Part shown: positions 15,826 to 24,304 of the stretch, piece by piece
How positions within the stretch are numbered: position 1 is the first letter of the stretch
Layout of the letters: each line of letters opens with the position of its first letter
Source: Bacteroidaceae bacterium
GTDB taxonomy: Bacteria > Bacteroidota > Bacteroidia > Bacteroidales > Bacteroidaceae
DNA length: 43,194 nucleotides
Assembly: GCA_017516885.1 (NCBI GenBank)
Contig: JAFXAR010000072.1
Location: 1-43,194 of the forward strand
Direction of reading: 5' to 3'
Notes under the pieces: model-generated
Databases searched by the model: none
What the model saw: the letters and a program-made list of their open reading frames with translations, nothing else
What the model was told of the DNA's origin: nothing
Made by a program: the position numbers and the translations under genes

Positions 15826-17160
15826 TTAGTAGTGTTTGTTGTCGGTTTTTACTCCCTTTAGCTTGCGTATTATATTAGGAATATCTGTGTTGTCAATTAC
15901 TCCGTTGAACATTTCTGCTCCACGGCCTATTGCAAACAGGGGAACAAATGTGCCGGAATGGTTGTAGCTGGCCCATGAGAGTGCCGCCTTGCGGTTAAGG
16001 TCATATACGGCCTCATAGGCGATTCTCTTTGCCAGTTCGTAGTCAACGGTTACCTTTTCATCGGCGTTGTGCTTTTCGCGCAAGCCTGTTCCAATGTTCT
16101 CCTTTACAAGTTCTTCAACGCGCCCCCATGTGGTCTCTTTCTCCTGCTGGAGAATCTCAATCATGCGTTCAACACTCACTTTCTGCGATGAGAGTGCCTT
16201 TAGGTTAAGAGTGTAGTCGCCTCTGTAGCCAAGCACAATTCCGCCAGTTCCGTGGTCGGCTGTGACAATGATAAGGGTCTCGTCCTTGTGCTTCTTGTAG
16301 AATTCAAGGGCTACCTCCACAGCGGCGTTAAAGTCGAGCACTTCCTGGAATACAGTTGCACCGTCGTCGTTGTGTGCAGCATAGTCTATTTTGCCGCCTT
16401 CAATCATCATAAAGAAACCTTTTTTGCTCTTTCCATCGAGAAAATCAATGCCGGCAGCTGTAATCTGTGCCAATGTAAGGTCGTTGGAATTTCTGTTGAT
16501 TGCGTATGGCAGCTCTGTTGAAACCTTCTCCTGATAGAGCATCATCTTCTCGGCTGTTCCGGCCTTCTTCTTGTAGTCGCTGTATCCGCGCGCTATTGCG
16601 TAGCCCTGCTCCTGAGCCTTGCCATATACAATGTCGCGTGTCTCGCTGCTGCCCTTAACGTCGCCTCCGGCGTAGAAGTCGTATCCAGCCTTGAGCATCC
16701 ATGGTGCAATGCTGTCGTAGTTGTGCCGGCTCATGTTGTGAGCGTAGAAGGCTGACGGTGTCGCATGGTTTATTGGAACGGTGGTAGCCACTCCTATGGC
16801 CATGCCTTTTGCTGCAAGGTGTGCGGCGACGCTGTACACTGGCAGAGTATCACAGTCAACGCCGATAGCGCTGTTATAGGTCTTGCTGCCTGTTGACAGC
16901 GCCGTACCCGATGCTGCAGAGTCTGTAACTCCGTTTGTTGCAGAGTATGTGGTTACGAATGCACTTTCGGGGAACTGTGTGAAGCAGAGCTTCTGCGGAC
17001 GTCCTATGACTCCCTGCAGTTCGCCAAGGTAAAGCTCTGTGCCGAGCACATGCGAAGGGCCCATTCCGTCGCCTATAAAATAGAATATGTACTTAGGGCC
17101 TTTTCCGTAGCTTGTTGCTGTAATGAGCAACAGCAGTAATGTTCCAAATATGCGTTTCAT
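15826..17160 (-). CDS. Alkaline phosphatase
   Basis: The enzyme hydrolyses phosphate monoesters in the periplasm using two zinc and one magnesium ion. The 444-residue product has a signal peptide (about 1-19). IGDGMGPSH at 29-37 supplies a metal-binding Asp (Asp31), and TDSAASGTALSTG at 79-91 carries the phosphorylated Ser81. The motifs HATPSAFYAHN, EGGKIDYAAHNDD, VTADHGTGG and HSGTFVPLFAIG bind metals. Length and order match the PhoA-type family. It lies 54 bases downstream of the serpin gene and 86 bases upstream of the PCMD gene, on the same strand. No Pho box could be judged. Confidence 0.95.
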   Translation of the reverse strand: MKRIFGTLLLLLITATSYGKGPKYIFYFIGDGMGPSHVLGTELYLGELQGVIGRPQKLCFTQFPESAFVTTYSATNGVTDSAASGTALSTGSKTYNSAIGVDCDTLPVYSVAAHLAAKGMAIGVATTVPINHATPSAFYAHNMSRHNYDSIAPWMLKAGYDFYAGGDVKGSSETRDIVYGKAQEQGYAIARGYSDYKKKAGTAEKMMLYQEKVSTELPYAINRNSNDLTLAQITAAGIDFLDGKSKKGFFMMIEGGKIDYAAHNDDGATVFQEVLDFNAAVEVALEFYKKHKDETLIIVTADHGTGGIVLGYRGDYTLNLKALSSQKVSVERMIEILQQEKETTWGRVEELVKENIGTGLREKHNADEKVTVDYELAKRIAYEAVYDLNRKAALSWASYNHSGTFVPLFAIGRGAEMFNGVIDNTDIPNIIRKLKGVKTDNKHY

Positions 17161-17214
17161 AATTTAGAAGCCGTTTAATTTTCCGAAAATATTTTTTATT
17201 ATTGACGCCGGTTA

Positions 17215-18438
17215 TTATTTGTCCGGGTTGCCTGTTTTTCCGATGAAAAGGATGTTTTGGCGGTAGTCTTTTATAAGGTATATGAATGGCCTGTTAAGGT
17301 TCATGGTTCTCTTTTCCAGTTCTCTGACCATGGCGAGAGCTCCCACTCTTGTGACGGTAAGCGCAGCAGCCTCTGCGCCTGTTTCATCTACCTTAATGAA
17401 TGTCTTTTGGAATATGTTGTCAATTTTAAGGGGTTCATCGGATATGCCGTCAAACTCTGCATTGCTGCTGAATGCGCGCTGCATGCCCAATTTCTTCAGT
17501 GGGGCTTTAAGGCCTGCACCGAAGTCGCTTTTGAACTTAGGCATGGAGAGTGTTACTTGGTATGTGTCTGTGCAGCCAAGAATCTTCTCGTAATTGGCCG
17601 CGAGGTGCGCTGTTGCCTCTTCTATGGAAACGCCCTCGGCGGGGAGCACAAGCAGCATTGTGTAAGCAGCGTCAAAATGTTTGCTGGTTACTTGTATCAA
17701 GCTGTCCTCATAGTGCTGTGTCTTTATAACCTGGTGCATCATTGGCACATTGACAATGCTGCCGTCCTCTCTTGTAAAGGGTTTCTCTTTCGTGTTTGAC
17801 TTGCTGAACTCTTCCTGCCATCCGCCCTTGAAGTAGAGCGCGTTGATGAGGTACATTCTGTCGCTTTTCTTTATTTCGTCAATGGCCGACTTTATCTTGC
17901 CCTTGGTGCTTTCGCTGCACCAGCTGTTTATAGCATTCAATGTCTCTCTGTTGAACGGCACTGTGGTGACGAGTGCGTTGAAGAACTCCTTGTTTGTGTT
18001 AATGAACTCCTGCTTAACGTCTAGCTTGTCATTTATCCAAATTGAGTTGGCTATACTGGCTTCGCATCCGTGTTTTTCGTCCGAAAGCCTCTCAATGGTA
18101 CTCTTGGCGGCAGTGTTTGCCTCTCTGCCAAGGCGCATGGCATCGTACATCTCTTTCTGTGTCTCGCCTGTTGCACCGTTTGCTGTCATAGCGAGTGCTA
18201 ACTGTGCGCTGAGGGGGGATATGCATACATTCTCCTCTTCGCTGTTCCTGCACACCTCTGTAAAAAGGCTGCTCCAAAAGGGAGCATTCTCCTTTTTGCT
18301 CTCCAGCGAATGTGCGCCCTGTGCAGTTGCCTGCGGCAGCACTGCGGTGCTGCCACCGGCATGCTGCTGCCTTGTAGCGCAGGAAACCATTGCTACTGCT
18401 GCAAGAAGTGGAAATATTATGTTTTTCTTTATGTTCAT
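17215..18438 (-). CDS. Lipoprotein serpin (serine/cysteine protease inhibitor)
   Basis: Serpins trap proteases by a suicide mechanism in which the cleaved reactive loop inserts into a beta-sheet. The 407-residue product begins at ATG 18436-18438, two bases after the rseP stop; a TTG start at 18450 would overlap rseP and spoil the signal peptide. A lipobox MVSC gives a lipid-anchored protein. Serpin landmarks are NSIWINDKLDVKQEF, LINALYFKGGWQEEF, the hinge DETGAEAAALT and the C-terminal RPFIYLIKD. The small-residue hinge indicates an inhibitory serpin; P1 is probably within TRVGALAM, but the exact residue is unsure. Its Bacteroidota relatives include the miropin of Tannerella, which inhibits host and bacterial proteases. 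Confidence 0.94.
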   Translation of the reverse strand: MNIKKNIIFPLLAAVAMVSCATRQQHAGGSTAVLPQATAQGAHSLESKKENAPFWSSLFTEVCRNSEEENVCISPLSAQLALAMTANGATGETQKEMYDAMRLGREANTAAKSTIERLSDEKHGCEASIANSIWINDKLDVKQEFINTNKEFFNALVTTVPFNRETLNAINSWCSESTKGKIKSAIDEIKKSDRMYLINALYFKGGWQEEFSKSNTKEKPFTREDGSIVNVPMMHQVIKTQHYEDSLIQVTSKHFDAAYTMLLVLPAEGVSIEEATAHLAANYEKILGCTDTYQVTLSMPKFKSDFGAGLKAPLKKLGMQRAFSSNAEFDGISDEPLKIDNIFQKTFIKVDETGAEAAALTVTRVGALAMVRELEKRTMNLNRPFIYLIKDYRQNILFIGKTGNPDK

Positions 18439-18439
18439 A

Positions 18440-19774
18440 TTAGAATACAAATCTCATTAAGTCGTTATACATGGCAAGAATAAATAGTCCAAGGATTATC
18501 AGCATGCCTGCCATTTGTGCACGCTCCATGAACTTCTCGCTTGGTTCTCTGCCTGTTACCATTTCATATATAAGGAACACTGCGTGTCCGCCGTCAAGCG
18601 CCGGAATGGGCAGAATGTTCATGAATGCGAGTATAACCGAAAGGAATGCTGTCATCATCCAGAACTTGTGCCAGTCCCATGCTGCGGGGAACAGGCTGCC
18701 TATTGAACCGAACATGCCTACTGATTGTGCTCCTTCCTTGCTGAATACATACTGGAAATCGCTGACGTAGCCACTGAGCACATCCCATCCGAGCGCTACG
18801 CCTGCGGGGAACGATGCAAAGAAACCGTAGTCGACATGAACAGGCACAATATTCTCTTTCGGTGTCACGCCTAATTTGTATGTTGAATCAACTGTTGCAG
18901 TGAGGTTTACGAGCGAATCTCTCATTACACTTACTGTAAATGTCTGCTTTTGGCTGCTCTTCAGCTCGGCCATAATTTTGTTGAGCTTGTTCCATGTGCC
19001 GGCATCCTTGCCGTCAATGGATACAATGGAGTCTCCCAAGGCAATTCCGGCACTGCTTGCTGCGCTGTTCGGCGCAACGCTGTCAATAACAGAAGGAATT
19101 ATGGGGCTGATGAAGCTGCCGCCTTTGTTCATGTTGAGCAATCCTAACTCTTCGGGTACTGCAACGGCAACCTCTTTGCCATCTCTGAGCACGGTCACCT
19201 CGCTTGAGTTGCATATATTGCGCATGAGGTTTGCCGCTCTAACATCCTCGTAATAGAGCCTGTTCTCTTCCTCGCCGTCAAACTTCAGTATCTTGTCGCC
19301 ATCCTTGAAACCAATGTTCCTGGCTGTCTCATTGAACTCGAAACCATGTTCAAGGCTGCGCATGTCAATGTAATTGTCACCCCAGGCAAAAAGGGTCATT
19401 GAATATATGAGCACTGCAAGGATAAGGTTGAACAGCACGCCGCCCACAATTATGAGCAGTCTTTGCCATGCCGGCTTTGAACGGTACTCCCAAGGCTGGG
19501 CAGGCTGTTTCATCTGTTCAGTGTCCATTGACTCGTCAATCATGCCCGCAATCTTGCAGTATCCGCCGAGCGGAATCCAGCCTATGCCGTATTCTGTATC
19601 GCTGTTCTTGGGCTTCCACTTGAAGAGTGAGAATTTCCAGTCAAAGAACAGGTAGAACTTGTCTACCTTTACTTTAAATATTCTTGCAAAAAGAAAATGT
19701 CCGAACTCATGTATGAGTACCAGCAAGCTTAGTGCAAGAATAAGCTGCACTGCGCGTATAAAAAATATTTCCAT
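18440..19774 (-). CDS. rseP: Site-2 metalloprotease RseP
   Basis: RseP cuts substrates inside the inner membrane, for example anti-sigma factors and signal-peptide remnants. The 444-residue product has the zinc motif HEFGH at residues 22-26 in the first membrane helix, two PDZ-type segments in the periplasmic loop (including VDSVAPNSAASSAGIALGDS... read in parts), and the second active-site motif NILPIPALDGGH near residue 390. The final helices fit the family. It follows dxr by 17 bases, a conserved pairing in Bacteroidales, and the serpin gene follows at once. Confidence 0.96.
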   Translation of the reverse strand: MEIFFIRAVQLILALSLLVLIHEFGHFLFARIFKVKVDKFYLFFDWKFSLFKWKPKNSDTEYGIGWIPLGGYCKIAGMIDESMDTEQMKQPAQPWEYRSKPAWQRLLIIVGGVLFNLILAVLIYSMTLFAWGDNYIDMRSLEHGFEFNETARNIGFKDGDKILKFDGEEENRLYYEDVRAANLMRNICNSSEVTVLRDGKEVAVAVPEELGLLNMNKGGSFISPIIPSVIDSVAPNSAASSAGIALGDSIVSIDGKDAGTWNKLNKIMAELKSSQKQTFTVSVMRDSLVNLTATVDSTYKLGVTPKENIVPVHVDYGFFASFPAGVALGWDVLSGYVSDFQYVFSKEGAQSVGMFGSIGSLFPAAWDWHKFWMMTAFLSVILAFMNILPIPALDGGHAVFLIYEMVTGREPSEKFMERAQMAGMLIILGLFILAMYNDLMRFVF

Positions 19775-19791
19775 CTATATGTTGTTTTAAT

Positions 19792-20955
19792 TTATTTTAT
19801 CCAATCTTCAACCCTTCTGCGCACCTCCCTGTCTGTTTCAAGGTAGTCCTCAAGTGCCGGTTTCATTATATATTGTGTCTGCTCCATTGCCCGCTCAATA
19901 AGCAGCGGCATGTCGCAGAATCTTATCCTGTCGTTCAGGAAGGCTGCAACGCACACCTCGTTGGCCGCATTTACAACGCAAGGCATATTGCCCCCCTGGG
20001 AGAGTGCGGTGTAGGCATGTCGCAGATTGGGAAAGCGCTCAAGGTCGGGTCTCTCAAAGGTAAGCTCCTTCAACGTGTTCCAGTCAATGCGCTCAAAAGA
20101 CGAAGAGAGGCGGTTTGGGTAGGTTAGCGCATACATGATGGGCAGGCGCATGTCTGGTGTTCCCAGCTGTGCTTTTATTGCACCGTCCTCAAACTGCACC
20201 ATCGAGTGTATTACCGATTGCGGGTGAACAACCACTTCAATATCCTCAGCGCCTACTCCAAACAGCCATTTTGCCTCCATAACCTCAAAGCCCTTGTTCA
20301 TCATGGTTGCCGAGTCTATGGTAATCTTTGCGCCCATGCTCCAGTTGGGATGCTTTAGCGCCTGCTCCTTTGTCACATGCTGAAGCTGCTCCTTGGAGAA
20401 TGAACGGAACGGGCCGCCCGATGCTGTGAGAATCAGTTTCTCAACCTTATTGTGCATTTCTCCTGCCAGGCACTGGAATATTGCCGAATGTTCTGAATCT
20501 ACCGGAAGAATAGGTGTCTTGTGCTCAACGGCAAGCGCATTTATAAGCTCTCCGGCCACCACCATTGTCTCTTTGTTGGCAAGGGCAATGGCCTTTCCCG
20601 CCTTTATGGCGTTTATTGTGGGGCGAAGGCCTGAAAAGCCAACCATTGCTGTAACAACAATGTCAATAGGGCCCGATTCTACAATTTGACAGATGGCCTC
20701 ATAACCTCCATAAACCTTTATCGGGAGGTCGCTGAGCGCCTCCTTCAGCTGCGGATATTTGGTCTCGTCGGCAATCACAACAGCTTCGGGCATGAATTTT
20801 CGTGCCTGGGCGATGAGGCTCTCCACGCGGCTGTTTGCTGTTATCGCATATACCTCAAAGCATTCGGGGTGCTCTTCAACAACCTGAAGGGTTTGTGTGC
20901 CTATTGAACCTGTTGAACCTAAAATCGCAAGCTGTCTTTTTCTTATGTTTTCCAT
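19792..20955 (-). CDS. dxr: 1-deoxy-D-xylulose 5-phosphate reductoisomerase
   Basis: Dxr converts DXP to 2-C-methyl-D-erythritol 4-phosphate with NADPH, the committed step of the MEP isoprenoid pathway. The 387-residue product has the NADPH-binding loop GSTGSIG at 13-19. NKETMVVAGE, PVDSEHSAIFQCL, TASGGPFR and KITIDSATMMNKG(FE) provide the metal- and substrate-binding residues. It lies 15 bases after the LytM-like gene and 17 bases before rseP. All expected motifs are present. Confidence 0.97.
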   Translation of the reverse strand: MENIRKRQLAILGSTGSIGTQTLQVVEEHPECFEVYAITANSRVESLIAQARKFMPEAVVIADETKYPQLKEALSDLPIKVYGGYEAICQIVESGPIDIVVTAMVGFSGLRPTINAIKAGKAIALANKETMVVAGELINALAVEHKTPILPVDSEHSAIFQCLAGEMHNKVEKLILTASGGPFRSFSKEQLQHVTKEQALKHPNWSMGAKITIDSATMMNKGFEVMEAKWLFGVGAEDIEVVVHPQSVIHSMVQFEDGAIKAQLGTPDMRLPIMYALTYPNRLSSSFERIDWNTLKELTFERPDLERFPNLRHAYTALSQGGNMPCVVNAANEVCVAAFLNDRIRFCDMPLLIERAMEQTQYIMKPALEDYLETDREVRRRVEDWIK

Positions 20956-20970
20956 ATACTCTGTACTCTC

Positions 20971-21843
20971 TTAAAAAGCAATATATACATTGGGGTCAAG
21001 CGCCTTGCCTCTGTGCCACAGTTCAAGGTGCATGTACTCTTTCTCTTTCCCATTCTCACCGTTGCCGCTGTCAAGTGTTCCAATGGCCTCGCCGCCGGTA
21101 ACCTTGTCGCCTACGCTTTTAAGCAGGCTGTGGCAGTTCCGGTATACCGAAATCATGTTTTCGCGGTGCTGCAGCACTATTGTGTAGCCATCGTTGGCGG
21201 TGTAGTCGCTCATTACCACTATGCCGTCATGAATGGCAAGAATGTTTTCTCCGGGTGTTTCGGCAATGTCAACGCCGTAGTGTCCCTCGCCGGGGTTGAA
21301 CTTTCTTACAATTTCCCCGCTTGCCGGACGGAAGAGGGTAAGCTCCTGCAATTCGGCAATGTTGCTTGCCTGGGAAGTGATGTTGAACTTCTCGCGCTCC
21401 TCCCACTCCTTCACAAATTCCTCTTCGCGTGCCGTTCCTGCAACAACAATGCTGTCGGCGTTTATTGGCTTTGGAGAGTTCTTTACCGAGTCGGCTGTTA
21501 TGTTTCCGCTCAGAATTGCCTTGATGTTGCTTGTGTATTGCTCAAGTTTCCGGTTCTCGAATATAATGGAGTCTATGCGCAGGTTCAGGTCTATCAGCTC
21601 CCTCTTGTTCGGGCCGTCGTTTATTACCTCTTTGGGAAGAATGTTTCTTACCGGCGTGAACATGAAGATGAGGAAAAGGACACCTGCAACAAGCAGGAAT
21701 GATAAGAACAGTGACAAGATCACCCATAATGGAGATATGTAGAAACCTAATACATTCTCAAGCTTGTTTTCGTTATGTATCGTAAGGCGGTACTTCCGCA
21801 GCAGTCTGTTGTAGAATCCTGTCTTTTTCATTCTGTTCCTCAT
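20971..21843 (-). CDS. Membrane-anchored LytM/M23 peptidase-like protein with altered active site
   Basis: The 290-residue product has a short cytoplasmic start, one membrane helix (about 36-62), a coiled-coil region (80-165) and a C-terminal LytM/M23 domain (170-290). In active M23 enzymes zinc is bound by HxxxD and the last His of HxH. H188 and D192 (GHYGVDIAE) and H272 (YMHLELW) are present. The catalytic His that normally precedes the Ser of the YxHLS motif appears as Asn236 (YRNCH), and the first His of HxH is Tyr270. It may therefore be a weak or inactive regulator, as in the EnvC/NlpD group. Its ATG directly abuts the rimM stop, so it is translationally coupled to it. Confidence 0.88.
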   Translation of the reverse strand: MRNRMKKTGFYNRLLRKYRLTIHNENKLENVLGFYISPLWVILSLFLSFLLVAGVLFLIFMFTPVRNILPKEVINDGPNKRELIDLNLRIDSIIFENRKLEQYTSNIKAILSGNITADSVKNSPKPINADSIVVAGTAREEEFVKEWEEREKFNITSQASNIAELQELTLFRPASGEIVRKFNPGEGHYGVDIAETPGENILAIHDGIVVMSDYTANDGYTIVLQHRENMISVYRNCHSLLKSVGDKVTGGEAIGTLDSGNGENGKEKEYMHLELWHRGKALDPNVYIAF

Positions 21844-22353
21844 TTATAGCGAAACGAGCCCTTCGGGCAGGTCAAATAGAATCTCTTTCTTCTTCTGGTC
21901 AATGCCGGCGATAAACTCCTCCTGTGCAGGGACAAGAATCTCCTCTCCGCCGCTGTCAATGACAAAAAGCGTGTTTATTGTACTGTCGTCAATGCCGCAA
22001 ACCTCTCCAAGCACTCCCAGGTTCACATCAATGGCTGTGAATCCCTTGAATATCTCCAGAGAGAGCACTTCGTTATCTTCGGTCCATTCGCGCGGTATAT
22101 ATGCATCGCGGTTAGTCAGCAGGCGCACCTGTTCGGCACTGTCCAGGCGCTCAATCTTCACAATCATGCTGCCGCTGTTCCTTTGGCGTCTTTCTTCAAA
22201 GAAGAAGGGGACGAGTATGCCATTGATGTCACATGCGACAAAGTCGCAATCCTCGCCCAGCACGATGCTCTCGCCCTCAAGGGTTATCTCCCCTTTTGTG
22301 CCGTGCGGCTTCAGGAACTTGCCGAAATATACAAAATCTTCTCTCCTTAGCAT
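21844..22353 (-). CDS. rimM: Ribosome maturation factor RimM
   Basis: RimM binds ribosomal protein S19 and helps the 30S head mature. The 169-residue product has the N-terminal RimM barrel (GKFLKPHGTKGEITLEG near residues 11-27) and a C-terminal PRC barrel (EIFKGFTAIDVNLGVLGEV, read in part; then LFVIDSGGEEILVPAQEEFI). Length is normal. It lies nine bases after murA. Unlike many Proteobacteria, trmD and rpsP are not neighbours here. Confidence 0.95.
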   Translation of the reverse strand: MLRREDFVYFGKFLKPHGTKGEITLEGESIVLGEDCDFVACDINGILVPFFFEERRQRNSGSMIVKIERLDSAEQVRLLTNRDAYIPREWTEDNEVLSLEIFKGFTAIDVNLGVLGEVCGIDDSTINTLFVIDSGGEEILVPAQEEFIAGIDQKKKEILFDLPEGLVSL

Positions 22354-22362
22354 GCTGTGTTT

Positions 22363-23667
22363 TTATGAACGTGTTATTTTTGCGCCAATCTGGTTAAGCC
22401 TCTCTTCAAGATTCTGGTATCCGCGGTCAATCTGCTCAATGTTGTCGATGCGGCTTACGCCGTCGGCGCTCATAGCAGCTATGAGCAGTGCGATTCCCGC
22501 CCTTATGTCGGGCGAGCTCATGGAGCGCGGTTTCAGCGTGAACTGTCTGTTGTGGCCAATCACTACTGCCCGGTGCGGGTCGCATAGGATAATCTGCGCA
22601 CCCATGTCAATGAGCTTGTCGACAAAGAACAGTCGGCTTTCAAACATCTTCTGATGTATGAGCACGCTTCCCTTTGCCTGTATTGCCGTCACAAGCAGTA
22701 CGCTCAGAAGGTCAGGGGTAAGTCCGGGCCATGGTGCATCGCTTATGTTCATGATTGAACCGTCAATGAATGATTCAATCTCATAGTGCTCCTGGGCGGG
22801 AATGAAAATATCGTCGCCCTTCTGCTCAAACCTTATGCCTAACCGCTTGAAACTGTCGGGGATAATGCCGAGGTTGTCAAAAGATACATCCTTTATTGTT
22901 ATTTCGCTCTGTGTCATGGCGGCCATTCCTATAAAACTGCCCACTTCAATCATGTCGGGCAGAGCGCGTTGTGTGCAGCCGCCAAGCGAGTCAACGCCCT
23001 CTATTGTTAGCAGATTGCTGGCAATTCCAGAAATCTTTGCTCCCATCTTATTGAGCATGCGGCACAGCTGCTGTATGTAGGGTTCGCAGGCTGCGTTGTA
23101 TATTCTTGTAGTTCCTTCGGCAAGCACTGCAGCCATAATTATGTTTGCAGTACCTGTAACCGAGGCTTCATCGAGCAGCATGTTGCATCCCCTGAGCCTT
23201 TTTGCACTCATCCTGTATACTCTCTTTTCTGTGTCAAAAGAGAATTCCGCACCTAATTTTTGAATTCCTACTATATGGGTATCAAGCCTGCGGCGGCCAA
23301 TCTTGTCGCCACCCGGCTCGGACATTGTAGCCTTCCCGAAGCGTCCCATGAGCGGGCCAATGAACATTACTGAACCCCTCAGGCGCGAGCATCCGTTTAT
23401 GTACTCCTCGCTGTCAATGTAGTCAAGGTTCACGTTATTTGCCTGGAATGTGTAGCAGCCTACTCCGTTGCGTGTTACCGAGACGCCCATGTTCATGAGC
23501 TGTGCAATGAGGTTGTTTACATCGGCAATGTCGGGGATATTTTCAATGGTGACCTTCTCGTCGGTCAGCAGTGTCGCGCATATCTCCTGCAAAACCTCGT
23601 TCTTTGCGCCTTGCGGCGTTATAGTGCCGTTGAGCCTGTGTCCTCCCTCAATGATAAATGAAGCCAT
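22363..23667 (-). CDS. murA: UDP-N-acetylglucosamine 1-carboxyvinyltransferase
   Basis: MurA transfers enolpyruvate from PEP to UDP-GlcNAc, the first committed step of peptidoglycan synthesis in the cytoplasm. The 434-residue product has GAKNEVLQE at 20-28, the substrate loop SEPGGDKIGRRRLDTH around 116-131 and later signature segments (AEGTTRIYNAACEPYI). The residue equivalent to the fosfomycin target Cys115 of E. coli is Asp121, an alternative known from naturally fosfomycin-tolerant MurA enzymes. It lies between a DUF4290 gene and rimM. Confidence 0.97.
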   Translation of the reverse strand: MASFIIEGGHRLNGTITPQGAKNEVLQEICATLLTDEKVTIENIPDIADVNNLIAQLMNMGVSVTRNGVGCYTFQANNVNLDYIDSEEYINGCSRLRGSVMFIGPLMGRFGKATMSEPGGDKIGRRRLDTHIVGIQKLGAEFSFDTEKRVYRMSAKRLRGCNMLLDEASVTGTANIIMAAVLAEGTTRIYNAACEPYIQQLCRMLNKMGAKISGIASNLLTIEGVDSLGGCTQRALPDMIEVGSFIGMAAMTQSEITIKDVSFDNLGIIPDSFKRLGIRFEQKGDDIFIPAQEHYEIESFIDGSIMNISDAPWPGLTPDLLSVLLVTAIQAKGSVLIHQKMFESRLFFVDKLIDMGAQIILCDPHRAVVIGHNRQFTLKPRSMSSPDIRAGIALLIAAMSADGVSRIDNIEQIDRGYQNLEERLNQIGAKITRS

Positions 23668-23678
23668 AGTGCCTTTTG

Positions 23679-24290
23679 TTAGAATTTGCGTTTGAAGTTT
23701 TTCTTCTGATTGTTTTTCTTTGCGTTGCTGTTGCTGCGGGCGCTGCCGCTCTGTCCTGTTCTGATTTCTCTGTCCCTTATGTCAATTGCGCCGCTGGTGT
23801 ATTCTCTCAGGTCGTCAAATATCTTCCTGTCCTCAACGCCATCCTTGTTCCATGCAGTGTAGTTCTTTTTCATCTGTATGGCAATGAGTTCAATGAATCT
23901 GTCGCGCTCTTCGCCCTCGTCAAGGGTGCATGCGTGGGCTATCATCTCCTCCACTATGCGGCCGTAATGCCTGTTTTTAATCTCTCCTGTCTGGTAGGGA
24001 ACACGTTGCGGTGCAACATGGAACTCCTCCTTCTTGATAACCTCGAACGGATAGTCAATGTCTAATTGAAAATCGGACATGATTGCAAGGTGGTCCCACA
24101 ATTTGCGCTCGTAGTCGGGCAGGTTGCGGGTGTTTGGGAACATGCTTCCCATAATCTCCACAATGGTTGCTGCACATTTCTGCCTCTCCTCTCTGTTTTC
24201 AATGGAAAGGGCGTGGTCAACCATTTTCTGTACCGAGCGGCCATATTCGGGCAACGGCAGTTTCTTTTGTCTGGTATTATATTCCATCAT
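23679..24290 (-). CDS. DUF4290 family protein
   Basis: The 203-residue protein begins MMEYNTRQKKLPLPEYGR and has the conserved acidic/aromatic helical body of DUF4290 (HALSIENREERQKCAATIVE, MGSMFPN, RKLWDHLAIMSDFQLDIDYP). The last ~25 residues are basic and Asn/Ser-rich (SNAKKNNQKKNFKRKF). There is no signal peptide, so it should be cytoplasmic. The family is confined largely to Bacteroidota and often adjoins murA, as here. No function is established. Confidence 0.92.
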   Translation of the reverse strand: MMEYNTRQKKLPLPEYGRSVQKMVDHALSIENREERQKCAATIVEIMGSMFPNTRNLPDYERKLWDHLAIMSDFQLDIDYPFEVIKKEEFHVAPQRVPYQTGEIKNRHYGRIVEEMIAHACTLDEGEERDRFIELIAIQMKKNYTAWNKDGVEDRKIFDDLREYTSGAIDIRDREIRTGQSGSARSNSNAKKNNQKKNFKRKF

Positions 24291-24304
24291 TGGGTATGCG
24301 TATT

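Noticed and set aside
18438..18450. TTG start extending the serpin by four residues into rseP
   Set aside because: ATG 18436-18438 gives a better signal peptide and only a one-base gap after rseP.
24291..24304. Terminator between tsaB and the DUF4290 gene
   Set aside because: The gap is 14 bases without a hairpin, so the two are probably co-transcribed.
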